A DNA stretch of 64,000 nt from assembly GCA_020161065.1 (NCBI GenBank), contig JAIUPH010000008.1:124001-188000 (forward strand). The letters run 5' to 3'. The position numbers and the translations under genes were made by a program. Origin of the DNA: Pseudomonadota bacterium. Lineage in GTDB: Bacteria > Pseudomonadota > Gammaproteobacteria > Burkholderiales > Burkholderiaceae_C. Shown here piece after piece: positions 1-10,470 of this stretch (positions are counted from its first letter, which is position 1; each line of letters starts with the position of its first letter). A model generated the notes under the pieces. It was not told where the DNA came from and ran no database searches. It worked only from the letters and a program-made list of their open reading frames with translations.

Positions 1-313
1 CCCCGAAAAGCGCATGTACAAGGTGCAGGGCATGCCGATGACCGAGGCCGCCATCCGCAGCGGGCTGACGCGCGACCTCTACGTCTCGCTGGGCGAGATG
101 CTGCCCGACGGCACCTGGACCGTGCGCGTCTACCACAAGCCCTTCGTCGACTGGATCTGGGGCGGCGCCTTCATCATGGCTTTCGGCGGGCTGCTGGCGC
201 TGTCCGACCGCCGTTACCGCGTGGCTGTGAAGGCAGTGGAGCTGCCGCCGCCGTTGGCCGCCGAGCCGCCGACGGCCGGCAAGCGGCCGCAACAGCAGCC
301 GGCCGCCACATGA
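1..313 (+). CDS. ccmF: Cytochrome c-type biogenesis protein CcmF, C-terminal fragment
   Basis: This is the 3' end of a gene that starts before the window; the frame is open from base 2. The visible residues contain the last periplasmic stretch and the final membrane segment ending in a SDRRYR motif, which closes CcmF proteins. CcmF is the membrane heme lyase subunit of system I cytochrome c maturation, joining heme to apocytochrome in the periplasm. The stop overlaps the start of ccmG (ATGA), and ccmH follows, so the order F-G-H is that of a standard ccm operon. The tail after SDRRYR is Ala/Pro/Gln-rich and probably unstructured. Identification rests on about 100 residues plus context. Confidence 0.9.
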   Translation, partial: PEKRMYKVQGMPMTEAAIRSGLTRDLYVSLGEMLPDGTWTVRVYHKPFVDWIWGGAFIMAFGGLLALSDRRYRVAVKAVELPPPLAAEPPTAGKRPQQQPAAT

Positions 314-846
314 AGGGCCGCGCGCGCTTCTTCGTCCCGCTGGCGGCCTTCGTCGCGCTGGCCGCGCTGCTGGCGGTGGGACTGACGCTCAAGCCGCGCG
401 AAGTGCCCTCGCCCTTCATCGGCAAGCCGGCGCCGGCCTTCACGCGGCCACAGCTCAAGACGGGGCAGCCCGACTTCGACCCCGCGCAGATGAAAGGCCA
501 GGTCTGGGTGCTCAACGTCTGGGCGAGCTGGTGCGCGCCCTGCCGCGAGGAGCACCCGATCCTGGTCGCCGCCGCGCGCCAGCCGGGCGCCGTGCCCATC
601 GTCGGCCTCAACTACAAGGACGAAGGCCGCGCCGCCGAAGACTGGCTGCGCCGCCTGGGCGACCCCTACCAGGCCGTGGCGGTGGACCGCGACGGCCGCG
701 TCGGCATCGACTACGGCGTCTACGGCGTGCCCGAGACCTTCGTGATCGACCGCGACGGCATCGTCCGCCTCAAGCACATCGGCCCGCTGACGGCCGAGGA
801 CTGGACGCGCGAAGTGGTGCCGCTGCTCAACAAGCTCAAGGGTTGA
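310..846 (+). CDS. ccmG: Thiol:disulfide interchange protein CcmG/DsbE
   Basis: The 178-residue protein has one N-terminal membrane anchor (about residues 7-27) followed by a periplasmic thioredoxin fold. The active site WCAPC lies at Cys75/Cys78, and the cis-proline region GVPETF lies near residue 139. This is the membrane-tethered reductase that keeps apocytochrome CxxCH cysteines and CcmH reduced before heme attachment. Length is normal for CcmG. The ATG overlaps the ccmF stop by four bases and ccmH starts two bases after its stop, so the three are translationally coupled. Confidence 0.95.
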   Translation: MKGRARFFVPLAAFVALAALLAVGLTLKPREVPSPFIGKPAPAFTRPQLKTGQPDFDPAQMKGQVWVLNVWASWCAPCREEHPILVAAARQPGAVPIVGLNYKDEGRAAEDWLRRLGDPYQAVAVDRDGRVGIDYGVYGVPETFVIDRDGIVRLKHIGPLTAEDWTREVVPLLNKLKG

Positions 847-848
847 CG

Positions 849-1352
849 ATGACGAGGCTGCTGCGGCACTGGCTGTTGATCCTGCTGGCGGGCGTGGCCA
901 GCACATGGCTCGTTACGCAGGCGGCCGCCGCCGACGCCCCCGACGTCGCCGCCGACCCCGCGCTGGAAGCGCGCGTCAACGCGCTGACGGCCGAACTGCG
1001 CTGCCTGGTGTGCCAGAACCAGAGCATCGCCGATTCGCACGCCGACCTCGCGGTCGACCTGAAGAACCAGGTGCGCGAGCAGCTCAAGTCGGGCCGCAGC
1101 GAGCGCGAGATCATCGACTACATGACCCAGCGCTACGGCGACTTCGTGCTCTACCGCCCGCCGTTCAAGGCCACCACGCTGCTGCTGTGGCTGGGCCCCG
1201 CGCTGCTGCTGCTGATCGGCGGCTGGCTGTACTGGCGCAGCCTGAAAGGCAGCCAGGCCGTGGCCAGCGCCGCGCCGGTGCAGGGCGCGGACGCGGCGCT
1301 GGCGGAGCGGCTGCTGGGCGAAGAAGGCGACGAGCCGGCGCGCAGGCGCTGA
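849..1352 (+). CDS. ccmH: Cytochrome c-type biogenesis protein CcmH
   Basis: The protein has 167 residues with an N-terminal signal-like hydrophobic segment (about 7-28). The conserved heme-lyase thioredox motif LRCLVCQNQ follows near residues 55-63, then IADSHA. A second membrane helix spans about residues 113-135 and a short cytoplasmic tail follows. It is the CcmH subunit that reduces the disulfide of apocytochrome c and works with CcmF and CcmG. The start was placed at the ATG two bases after the ccmG stop. In many Burkholderiales ccmI follows, but here the next gene is an unrelated acyl-CoA dehydrogenase on the opposite strand, so the operon ends at ccmH. Confidence 0.93.
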   Translation: MTRLLRHWLLILLAGVASTWLVTQAAAADAPDVAADPALEARVNALTAELRCLVCQNQSIADSHADLAVDLKNQVREQLKSGRSEREIIDYMTQRYGDFVLYRPPFKATTLLLWLGPALLLLIGGWLYWRSLKGSQAVASAAPVQGADAALAERLLGEEGDEPARRR

Positions 1353-1425
1353 AAGCAGCCGGTTCGCCGTTCACGGGCCTATCGTGCCGGCGTGCTGCCG
1401 CCGGCGCCAGCCCTCCCGCCAGCCC

Positions 1426-2628
1426 TTACCGCCCCAGCAACTCGTCGCTGATGATGATCTTGCGCACCTCGGTCGTTCCGGCGCCGATCTCCAGCAGCTT
1501 GATCGCGCGGTACAGGCGGTTGATCTCGGATTCCCAGATGTAGCCGCTGCCGCCGTGGATCTGCACGGCTTCGTTCAACACCTTGTTCATCGTCTCGGCG
1601 GCGTACATCACCGACGCGGCCGTGATCATGTGGATGTCGCCGCGCCCGCCGCCGCCGATCTCCAGGTCGTTGGCGGCGCGCAGCGCCTGGTACGTCATGA
1701 CGCGCATCGACTCGGTCCACACGTACATGTCGGCCAGCTTGGCGCGCACCATCTGGAAGTTGGCGATCGGCTGGCCGAACTGCTGGCGCGTGCGCGCATA
1801 GTCGATGCAAAGCTGCAGCGCCCGTTCGCAGATGCCCAGACAGATCGGCGAGACCATCGCGCGCTCCAGGTCCAGCCCGCTCATCACGACCTTCACGCCG
1901 CGGTCTTCTTCGCCCACGCGGTTGGCCACCGGCACGCGGCAGTCGTCGAACACCAGCTCGGCCGTCGGGCTGCCGCGGAAACCCATCTTGGTCAGCTTCT
2001 GCGCCACCTTGAAGCCGGCAAAGTCCTTCTCCACGATGAAGGCCGAGATGCCCTTGGCGCCGCGGTCCTTGTTGGTCTTGGCGTAGACCAGCAGCACGTC
2101 GGCCACCGGGCCGTTGGTGATGTAGAGCTTGCTGCCGTTGAGCCGGTAGTGCTCGCCGTCGCGCGTGGCCGTCGTGCGCATCGAACCCAAGGCGTCCGAG
2201 CCCGCGCCGGGTTCGGTCAGGCCCAGAGCGCCGATCGAACGGCCGCTGCACAGACCGGGCAGATAACGCCGGCGCTGCGCGTCATCGGCGTTGCGGTAGA
2301 TGTTGTAGAGGCACAGGTTCTCGTGCGCCACCCAACTCAGCGCGAGCGCGTGGTTCCAGCGCGAGAAGGCCTGCACCACCAGGCCGCTGGCGAACAGGTC
2401 GAGCCCCGCGCCGCCATGCGCCTCCGGCACCGGAATGCCGAAGTAGCCGGTGGCGCCGATCAGCTTGAAGACCTCGGGCGGCCACCACTCCTCGCGGTCC
2501 ATGCGTTCGGCCAGCGGGTACAGCTCGCGCTGCGCGAAGTGGTCGGCCTGGTCCAGGATCTGCTGCTCGTCGTTCGACAGGCCCGAGAAGCGCTGGCTGG
2601 CGGATGCGGTGGAAAGCGATGCGGTCAT
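1426..2628 (-). CDS. Acyl-CoA dehydrogenase, isovaleryl-CoA dehydrogenase type
   Basis: A 400-residue FAD-dependent acyl-CoA dehydrogenase with all three domains. The flavin-binding motif TEPGAGSDA is near residue 138, YITNGPVAD follows, and the C-terminal EIGAGTTEVRK is present. A glutamate in LDLER (near residue 254) sits where isovaleryl-CoA dehydrogenases carry the catalytic base. A second glutamate lies in the region used by medium-chain enzymes, so substrate preference is uncertain. It would introduce the 2,3-double bond into a branched acyl-CoA. It lies 31 bases downstream of a crotonase on the same strand, and both are divergent from the large transport/carboxylase operon. Inference: it supplies the dehydrogenase step that the plus-strand operon lacks. 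Confidence 0.87.
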   Translation of the reverse strand: MTASLSTASASQRFSGLSNDEQQILDQADHFAQRELYPLAERMDREEWWPPEVFKLIGATGYFGIPVPEAHGGAGLDLFASGLVVQAFSRWNHALALSWVAHENLCLYNIYRNADDAQRRRYLPGLCSGRSIGALGLTEPGAGSDALGSMRTTATRDGEHYRLNGSKLYITNGPVADVLLVYAKTNKDRGAKGISAFIVEKDFAGFKVAQKLTKMGFRGSPTAELVFDDCRVPVANRVGEEDRGVKVVMSGLDLERAMVSPICLGICERALQLCIDYARTRQQFGQPIANFQMVRAKLADMYVWTESMRVMTYQALRAANDLEIGGGGRGDIHMITAASVMYAAETMNKVLNEAVQIHGGSGYIWESEINRLYRAIKLLEIGAGTTEVRKIIISDELLGR

Positions 2629-2659
2629 GGGGAGATGCGGTTTGCGGTGATGGGAAGCG

Positions 2660-3505
2660 TCAGGTCGCGGCGCCGCGCGCGGCGAAAGTCGAGGCGCCGC
2701 GCGCGGCGAACGTCGAGGCGCCGCGCGCGGCGAAGGCCGCGACGCGCGCTGCGAAGTCGGGCGTGGCGGCGCAGCGCAGGAAGGCCGCCTTCTCGCGCGC
2801 CAGTTGCTGCGCCAGCCCGTCGAGGCCGGGCGCGCGCAGCAGGCCCTTCAGTTCGCGCAGCGCCTGCGGCGGCAGTGCGGCCCAGGCCTGTACCTGCCGC
2901 CTGGCGTCGGACGGCAACAACTCGTCGTCGACGACGGCGTGCACCAGGTGCGCATCGGCCGCGGCCTGCGCCGTCAGCGCGCCCTGCAGCGTCAGCAGCG
3001 CCAGCGCGCGCGGTGCGCCCAGGCGTTGCTGGAGCTGCCAGCTCAGGCCGCCGTCGGTGGACGCGCCGAGCTGCGGGTAGGCGACGACGAAGCGCGCCGA
3101 ACGCGCCGCGATCACCAGATCGGCCGCCATCGCCAGCGAAAAGCCGCCGCCCGCCGCCGCGCCCTGCACCGCGGCCAGCACCGGCACCGGCAGCCTGGCC
3201 AATGCGAGCACGGCGCCGTGGAAGGCGTCGATCACCTGGCCGATGAAGCCGGGCAGGTCGTGCGCGTGCGCCTGCATGGCCTTGACGTCGCCGCCGGCGC
3301 AGAACGACCGCCCGGCCCCGCGCAGCAACACCGCGCGCACGCCGCCATCGCCGGCGATGGCCGTCGCCGCGGCGAGCAGCGCGCGCGCCAGCTCGAGGTC
3401 GATGGCGTTGAACGACGACGGACGGTCGAGCGTGACGACCGCGATGCCGTCGTCGACGTGCAGCGTCAACGGTGGCCGCTCGGCCGTCGATTGACTATCA
3501 CTCAA
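2660..3505 (-). CDS. Enoyl-CoA hydratase/isomerase family protein (isomerase-like active site)
   Basis: A crotonase-fold protein of about 281 residues, read from a TTG at 3505 that has a GGAG six bases upstream; an upstream TTG at 3565 has no comparable site. The oxyanion-hole segments SFCAGGDVKAM and AAAGGGFSLAMAADL are clear. Both hydratase glutamates appear to be missing (FSL and YPQ at the two positions), while an aspartate stands in TDGG. That is the pattern of PaaG-type isomerases rather than hydratases. The last 22 residues are a repeat (AARGASTF twice plus a partial unit) encoded by a 24-bp tandem repeat, which is not part of the fold. It probably heads a two-gene unit with the acyl-CoA dehydrogenase at 1426-2628. 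Confidence 0.82.
   Translation of the reverse strand: MSDSQSTAERPPLTLHVDDGIAVVTLDRPSSFNAIDLELARALLAAATAIAGDGGVRAVLLRGAGRSFCAGGDVKAMQAHAHDLPGFIGQVIDAFHGAVLALARLPVPVLAAVQGAAAGGGFSLAMAADLVIAARSARFVVAYPQLGASTDGGLSWQLQQRLGAPRALALLTLQGALTAQAAADAHLVHAVVDDELLPSDARRQVQAWAALPPQALRELKGLLRAPGLDGLAQQLAREKAAFLRCAATPDFAARVAAFAARGASTFAARGASTFAARGAAT
2669..2736. repeat. 24-bp tandem repeat at the 3' end of the crotonase gene
   Basis: Units begin at 2669, 2693 and 2717 (the last partial). They share a GGCGCCGCGCGCGGCGAA core and differ at one or two bases. The 24-bp period keeps the reading frame and encodes an eight-residue AARGASTF unit, so copy number could vary without frameshift. It is the only such in-frame microduplication noticed in the window. 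Confidence 0.8.
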
Positions 3506-3769
3506 ATTTGTCTCCGATCGAGCCGCGATGAGACACCCGAACGCCGCAACGGGGAAGGGCTGCAACGTCAGTGCTTTCCCTATATCTCGCTTGAACCGAC
3601 GGCTCGATCAAGCGTGGTTCACCTATGAAACCGGGCGCCCGGATGGCGGCTGCAGCGTTTTTGAGTACGGGTCATTTTTTGATTGACACGAGCCTGAACC
3701 CGCACGACCATGCGAGCCCTCGCCGCCCGACACGCCCCACCCGCCGCCCACCATGCCCCGAGGCGCCGC
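3506..3769. promoter_or_regulatory. Divergent intergenic region before the crotonase and livF
   Basis: This 264-bp stretch separates the two divergent transcription units and is visibly richer in A/T than its surroundings, with a run of six T near 3675. A TTGACA hexamer begins near 3681, but no convincing -10 element stands 17 bases downstream, so no exact promoter is claimed. By position, promoters and operators for both units should lie here. The TetR-type regulator inside the plus-strand operon is a candidate ligand. Confidence 0.5.
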
Positions 3770-4561
3770 ATGCTGAACATCACCAACCTGCAGGTCTACT
3801 ACGACCATGCGGTGGAGGCCGTGCGCGACGTGTCGCTGGAGGTCGGCGCCGGCCGCATCGTGGCGCTGCTGGGCAGCAACGGCGCCGGCAAGTCCACGGT
3901 GCTGAAGGCCATCTGCGGCGTGCTGTATCCCGAGGAAGGAGAGATCACCGGCGGCAGCATCCGCTACGACCAGCAGGCGCTGCAGCGCTGCGCCCCGCAC
4001 GAGATCGTGCGCCGCGGCCTGGTGCAGGTGCCCGAGGGCCGGCGCCTGTTCGCCACGCTGACGGTGGAAGAGAACCTGCGCATGGGCGGCTATGTGCGCC
4101 CGGCGGCCGAGACCGCGGCGGCGATGGCGCGCGTGTTCGCGCTGTTCCCCGCGATCGAGGCGCACCGCCACCGCACCGCCGGCTACCTGTCGGGCGGGCA
4201 GCAGCAGATGGTGGCCATCGGCCGCGCGCTGATGGGCGAGCCGCGCCTGCTGCTGCTGGACGAGCCCTCGCTGGGACTGGCCCCGCTCGTCATCGACGAG
4301 ATCTTCGCCGCCATCCGCCGCCTGCGCGACGAGCGCGGCCTGACGGTGCTGCTGGTCGAGCAGAACGCCAAGCTGGCGCTGTCGCTGGCCGACTACGGCT
4401 ACATCATGGAAAGCGGCCGCATCGTGCTCGACGGCACGCCCGAACGCCTGCTGGCCAACGACGACGTGCAGGAGTTCTACCTCGGCGTGCACGCCGGCGG
4501 CGAGCGCCGCAGCATGCGCGACGTCAAGCACTACAAGCGCCGCAAGCGATGGCTGTCTTGA
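3770..4561 (+). CDS. livF: Branched-chain-type ABC transporter ATP-binding protein (LivF family)
   Basis: A 263-residue ABC ATPase. Walker A is GSNGAGKST (about residues 36-44), the signature is LSGGQQQM (about 141-148) and Walker B LLLLDEPSLGL begins near residue 161. It would energise import through the LivH/LivM-type permeases encoded downstream. An in-frame GTG/ATG region further upstream gives a low-complexity extension, so the ATG in front of LNITNLQVYY was chosen. The C-terminus carries an unusual basic extension (RRSMRDVKHYKRRKRW) beyond the normal family end. It overlaps livG by 13 bases. The true substrate need not be an amino acid: the surrounding genes process acyl-CoA compounds. 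Confidence 0.9.
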   Translation: MLNITNLQVYYDHAVEAVRDVSLEVGAGRIVALLGSNGAGKSTVLKAICGVLYPEEGEITGGSIRYDQQALQRCAPHEIVRRGLVQVPEGRRLFATLTVEENLRMGGYVRPAAETAAAMARVFALFPAIEAHRHRTAGYLSGGQQQMVAIGRALMGEPRLLLLDEPSLGLAPLVIDEIFAAIRRLRDERGLTVLLVEQNAKLALSLADYGYIMESGRIVLDGTPERLLANDDVQEFYLGVHAGGERRSMRDVKHYKRRKRWLS

Positions 4562-5342
4562 CCAACGGTTCAGATCAGCCGCTGCTGCAGTTGCGCGGCG
4601 TGGGCAAGCGGTTCGGCGGCGTCGAGGCGCTGGCCGCCATCGACCTGGCGGTGCAGCGCGGCCACATCTTCAGCGTCATCGGGCCCAACGGCGCCGGCAA
4701 GACCACGCTGTTCAACATGGTGTCGTGCCTGCTGCCGCCGAGCAGCGGCCGCATCGTGCTGGACGGCGACGACATCACCGGCACGCCGGCGCATCGCCTG
4801 TCGCGCCGCGGCGTGGCGCGCACCTTCCAGAACCTGGCGGTGTTCAAGCACGAGACGGTGATGGACAACATCCTCACCGGCATGCACGCGCGGCTCGCCA
4901 CCAACGTGTTCGAGGCCGCCGTCTTCTGGGGCCGCGCGCGCCGCGCCGAGATCCAGGCCCGCGAGGCGGCCGAAGAGATCGTCGAGTTCCTGGAGATCGA
5001 GACCATCCGCGACCTGCCCGTGGGCACGCTGTCGTACGGCCTGCAAAAGCGCGTGGAACTGGGCCGCGCGCTGGCGATGAAGCCGCGGCTGCTGCTGCTC
5101 GACGAGATGGTCTCGGGCATGAATCAGGAGGAGACCGAGGACATCGCGCGCTTCATCCTCGACATCCGCGACGAACGCGGCGTGACGGTAATGATGATCG
5201 AGCACGAGATGGGCATCGTGATGGACATCTCCGACCGCGTCTGCGTGCTCAACTTCGGCCGCCTGATCGCGCAAGGCACGCCCGACGCTGTGGCCGCCGA
5301 CCCGGCGGTGATCGCGGCTTACCTCGGCCAGGCGGAAGCAGC

Positions 5343-5346
<4 letters not shown>
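4549..5346 (+). CDS. livG: Branched-chain-type ABC transporter ATP-binding protein (LivG family)
   Basis: A 265-residue ABC ATPase of the second Liv type. Walker A GPNGAGKTT is at about residues 45-53, and the Liv-type motif RTFQN lies in the Q-loop region. The degenerate signature LSYGLQKR lies near residue 161, typical of LivG rather than LivF. Walker B reads LLLLDEMVSGMN instead of the common DEPAAGL. It pairs with the LivF-type subunit encoded just upstream. Translation is coupled on both sides: it starts inside livF and its stop overlaps the acyl-CoA synthetase start by four bases. Confidence 0.9.
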
Positions 5347-7247
<1,901 letters not shown>

Positions 7248-8120
7248 ATGGACTACTTCGTCAATCTCGTCACCTCGGGCCTGGTGATCGGCGCCTTGTA
7301 CGGCCTGGTCGCGATGGGCTTTGCCATCGTCTACCGCGCCACCGGCATGGTCAACTTCGCGCAGGGCGAGGTGATGATGCTGATCGCCTACGCCGCCTAC
7401 AGCCTGAGCACGATTCCCGGGCTGCCGTTCTGGCTGCTGCTGCCGCTGGTGCTGGCGGCGTCGGTGGGGCTGGGGCTGGTGATCGAGCGGCTGTTCATCC
7501 GCCCGATGCTGGGCGAGCCGATGTTCAGCCGCGTGATGGTCACCATCGGGCTGGCGGTGGTCATCCGCTCCAGCGTGCTGCTGATCTGGGGCGTCGAGCC
7601 CACCGCCTTTCCCCGACCGTTGGGCAGCGAACCACTGCGCCTGGCCGGCATCGCGCTGTACCCGGGGCAGATCTTCGCGCTGGTGTCGCTGGCGCTGCTG
7701 TGCGTGCTGATGGCGCTGTTCTTCTCGCGTTCGCGCATCGGCATCGCGATGCGCGCCACGTCCGACAACGAGACCACGGCGCTGCTGATGGGCATCGACG
7801 TCAAGCGCATCAGCGGCATCGCGTGGGCGCTGTCGGCGGTGTTCGCGGCCTTTGCCGGGCTGTCGTTCTGCCTGATGTTCAGCCTGGAGCCCGAGATCTC
7901 GCAGATGGGGCTGCGCGGCTTTCCGGCCACCATCCTGGGCGGGCTGGATTCGGTGGTCGGCGGCGCCTTCGGCGGCCTGGTGATCGGCGTTGCCGAGAAC
8001 CTGGCCGGCGGCTACCTGGGCCGCGGGCTGAAGGAGATCGCCGGCTTCGTGCTGATCGTGGTGGTGCTGATGGTCAAGCCCTACGGCCTGTTCGGCCAGC
8101 GCGAGATCGAAAGAGTCTGA
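7248..8120 (+). CDS. livH: Branched-chain-type ABC transporter permease (LivH family)
   Basis: A 290-residue, highly hydrophobic protein with about eight membrane segments. The LivH hallmark GLVAMGFAIVYRATGMVNFAQG lies near the N-terminus, split by the first helices, and the RATSDNE loop between later helices contacts the ATPase. It forms the inner-membrane channel with LivM. Its ATG directly follows the stop of the acyl-CoA synthetase. The final residues (KPYGLFGQREIERV) are a normal family end. Confidence 0.92.
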   Translation: MDYFVNLVTSGLVIGALYGLVAMGFAIVYRATGMVNFAQGEVMMLIAYAAYSLSTIPGLPFWLLLPLVLAASVGLGLVIERLFIRPMLGEPMFSRVMVTIGLAVVIRSSVLLIWGVEPTAFPRPLGSEPLRLAGIALYPGQIFALVSLALLCVLMALFFSRSRIGIAMRATSDNETTALLMGIDVKRISGIAWALSAVFAAFAGLSFCLMFSLEPEISQMGLRGFPATILGGLDSVVGGAFGGLVIGVAENLAGGYLGRGLKEIAGFVLIVVVLMVKPYGLFGQREIERV

Positions 8121-8198
8121 CATGTTGCCCCCAAGCTCACTTCGTTCGCGGCCCCCCGAGGGGGCGCTCAGTGTCTTCGGAACGGCCGGGCGACACTG
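8121..8198. repeat. C/G-rich extragenic hairpin element between livH and livM
   Basis: The 78-bp gap holds a CCCCCCGAGGGGGC hairpin core flanked by C-rich sequence. It resembles elements at 13981-14076, 20030-20112 and 26720-26821 in this window. Such elements are common between genes in Burkholderiales genomes (recalled, not searched). It may modulate mRNA stability between the two permease genes. Confidence 0.6.
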
Positions 8199-9245
8199 AT
8201 GAGAAGCCGCACCTACAAGACCGACGTCGCGCAGCTCGTCGCGCTGTCCGACCACCGCGCGCCCTGGCTGTGGGCGGCGGCCGCGCTGGCGCTGCTGGCG
8301 CTGGCGCCGCTGGTGCTGGGCGCGTTCGGGCTCAACCTGCTGATCACCATCTTCGTGCTGTCCATCGGCGTGCTCGGGCTGAACCTGCTGTCGGGCGTGG
8401 CGGGGCAGATCTCGCTGGGGCACGCCGGCTTCCTGCTGATCGGCGCCTATGCGCAGGCCATCCTGACCACCGACTACAAGCTGCCCGGGCTGCTGGCGCT
8501 GCTGCTGGCCGGCGCGGTGGCGGCGCTGGCCAGCCTGGTGGTGGGCGTGCCGTCGCTGCGCCTGAAGGGCTTGTACCTGGCGATCACGACGCTGGCCTTC
8601 ACCTTCATCGTGCGCCACGTGGTGCTGTTTGCCGAAGGGCTGACGCGCGGCTCCAACGGCATGCCGGTGGAAGCGTTGTCCGTCGCCGGCTTCTCGTTCA
8701 AGGGCGACCAGCGCTTCTACTACGCCGCGCTGGTGATGCTGGTGCTGGCCGTGCTGGCGACACTGAACCTGATGCGCACGCGCATCGGCCGCGCCTGGCT
8801 GGCGGTGCGCGACCACGACATCGCCGCGCGCGCGATGGGCATCGACCTGATGCGCACCAAGCTGCTGGCCTTCATGGTCAGCGCCTTCTACACCGGCGTG
8901 GCCGGCGCGCTGGTGGCGGCGCAGACGCGCTTCATCAACGTCGACACCTTCAGCGTGCTGGTCAGCATCGAGGCGCTGGCGATGGTCATCGTCGGCGGCA
9001 TGGGCCGCGTGCACGGCGCCATCCTGGGCACGGCGCTGATCGTGCTGCTGCCCGAGACGCTGAACCTGGCCTTCGGTGCCGCCGGCGACGGCGTGAAGAC
9101 GCTGATGGCCGACCGCATCTACGAGGTCAAGGGCCTGATGTACGGCGTGGTGATCCTGCTCTTCCTGCGGCTGGAGCCCGAAGGCCTGGCCGGCATCTGG
9201 CGCAAGGTCAAGCGCTTCTGGGTGCAGTGGCCGCTGTCGCAGTGA
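8199..9245 (+). CDS. livM: Branched-chain-type ABC transporter permease (LivM family)
   Basis: A 348-residue inner-membrane permease with multiple hydrophobic segments. The LivM signature NLLSGVAGQISLGHAGF is near residues 65-81, and the loop RDHDIAARAMGID lies near residue 205. It partners with LivH. An N-terminal cytoplasmic stretch of about 28 residues precedes the first helix. It lies 78 bp after livH, separated by a G/C-rich hairpin element, and 48 bp before the solute-binding protein gene. Confidence 0.91.
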   Translation: MRSRTYKTDVAQLVALSDHRAPWLWAAAALALLALAPLVLGAFGLNLLITIFVLSIGVLGLNLLSGVAGQISLGHAGFLLIGAYAQAILTTDYKLPGLLALLLAGAVAALASLVVGVPSLRLKGLYLAITTLAFTFIVRHVVLFAEGLTRGSNGMPVEALSVAGFSFKGDQRFYYAALVMLVLAVLATLNLMRTRIGRAWLAVRDHDIAARAMGIDLMRTKLLAFMVSAFYTGVAGALVAAQTRFINVDTFSVLVSIEALAMVIVGGMGRVHGAILGTALIVLLPETLNLAFGAAGDGVKTLMADRIYEVKGLMYGVVILLFLRLEPEGLAGIWRKVKRFWVQWPLSQ

Positions 9246-9293
9246 CGGCCGGCCGGTGACGTGAACGGTGCAACGACAAACATGGAGACCCGC

Positions 9294-10469
9294 ATGAAAC
9301 AGACTTTCCTCGCGGCGGCTGCCGCCGCCCTGCTCAGCTTCGGCGCCGCACAGGCGCAGGAGGTGGGCGTCACCGCCACCGAGATCCTGCTCGGCGAGGT
9401 GCAGCCGATGTCGGGCCCGGCATCGCTGATCGGCAAGGCCGGCGCCGCCGGGTCGAAGCTGGCGATTGCCGAGATCAACGCCGCCGGCGGCATCAACGGC
9501 CGCAAGCTGCGGGCCATCTACGAAGACGACGGCTACGTGCCGTCGCGCTCGGTCTCGGCGGTGAAGAAGCTGATCGACAGCGACAAGGTGTTCGCGCTGA
9601 CCGGCACCACCGGCAGTTCGCACATGGTGGCGATGCTGCCGACGATCGAGGAAGCGAAGATCCCCACCATCGTGCACATGGCGCCCAATCCGGCCATCGT
9701 CAACCCGCGCCGGCCCACGGTGTTCATGATCGGCCCCGACTACGACCTGGCCGGCTACGTGCCGATGCGCTACATGGTCGACAAGCTCGCCATGAAGGGC
9801 GGCAAGTTCGGCATCCTTTACCAGGACGACGACTTCGGCAAGGCGCTGCTCGCCGGCTACCAGAAGGCGATGAAGGAGTTCGGCCTGGCGAGCGTGGCCG
9901 AGATCCCGTTCAAGCGCGGCGCCAAGGACTTCTCCGCCGAGGTGCTGACACTCAAGGACAAGGGCGTGACCGGCGTCTACCTGGGCACGCTGACCACCGA
10001 GTCGGCCGCCGTGATGTCGGAGTTCCGGCGCCTGGACATGAAGGTGACGATCGCCACGCTGTGGGCCGGGCAGTTGCCCGCCGCGGTGAAGCTGGCGGCG
10101 CCCGCCGGCTACCCGTACCTGATCCCCGACTACTACGCGTCGAACTACGACCCCGCGGGCCAGCAGTTGATGGAACTGGCCAAGAAGCACCTCAGCGCCG
10201 ACGACTACGCCAACTTCAACCGTTATACCGTCAGCGGCTACGTCGGCACCAAGGTGCTGGCCGAAGGCATCAAGCGCTGCGGCGCCGCCGTCACCCGCGC
10301 TTGCGTGGTCGACCAGTTGAACAAGCTGCAGAACTTCGGCACCGCCGGCCTCACCGGCCCGATCTCGTTCAACAACCCCAAGGCGCAGGCGGTGCTGCCG
10401 ATCAAGCTGTTCCAGACCGACCCGGCCAGCGCGACCGTGAAGTCGCTGACCGACTTCATCGCGTATTGA
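9294..10469 (+). CDS. ABC transporter periplasmic substrate-binding protein (Liv/Leu-Ile-Val type)
   Basis: A 391-residue type I periplasmic binding protein with a clear Sec signal peptide (KQTF, hydrophobic core, cleavage after AQAQ near residue 23). The start was placed at ATG 9294 because GGAGAC lies seven bases upstream and the signal peptide begins there; upstream in-frame codons add only leader. The mature part shows the family opening ILLGEVQPMSGP and the repeated EDDGY and QDDDFGK loops. It should deliver ligand to the LivHM channel. It is the first of three solute receptors encoded in the same plus-strand run. Confidence 0.9.
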   Translation: MKQTFLAAAAAALLSFGAAQAQEVGVTATEILLGEVQPMSGPASLIGKAGAAGSKLAIAEINAAGGINGRKLRAIYEDDGYVPSRSVSAVKKLIDSDKVFALTGTTGSSHMVAMLPTIEEAKIPTIVHMAPNPAIVNPRRPTVFMIGPDYDLAGYVPMRYMVDKLAMKGGKFGILYQDDDFGKALLAGYQKAMKEFGLASVAEIPFKRGAKDFSAEVLTLKDKGVTGVYLGTLTTESAAVMSEFRRLDMKVTIATLWAGQLPAAVKLAAPAGYPYLIPDYYASNYDPAGQQLMELAKKHLSADDYANFNRYTVSGYVGTKVLAEGIKRCGAAVTRACVVDQLNKLQNFGTAGLTGPISFNNPKAQAVLPIKLFQTDPASATVKSLTDFIAY

Positions 10470-10470
10470 G

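Noticed and set aside
3675-3710. TTGACA near 3681 as a sigma-70 promoter for livF
   Set aside because: No acceptable -10 hexamer stands at the right distance before the coding start, so only the general intergenic region was reported.
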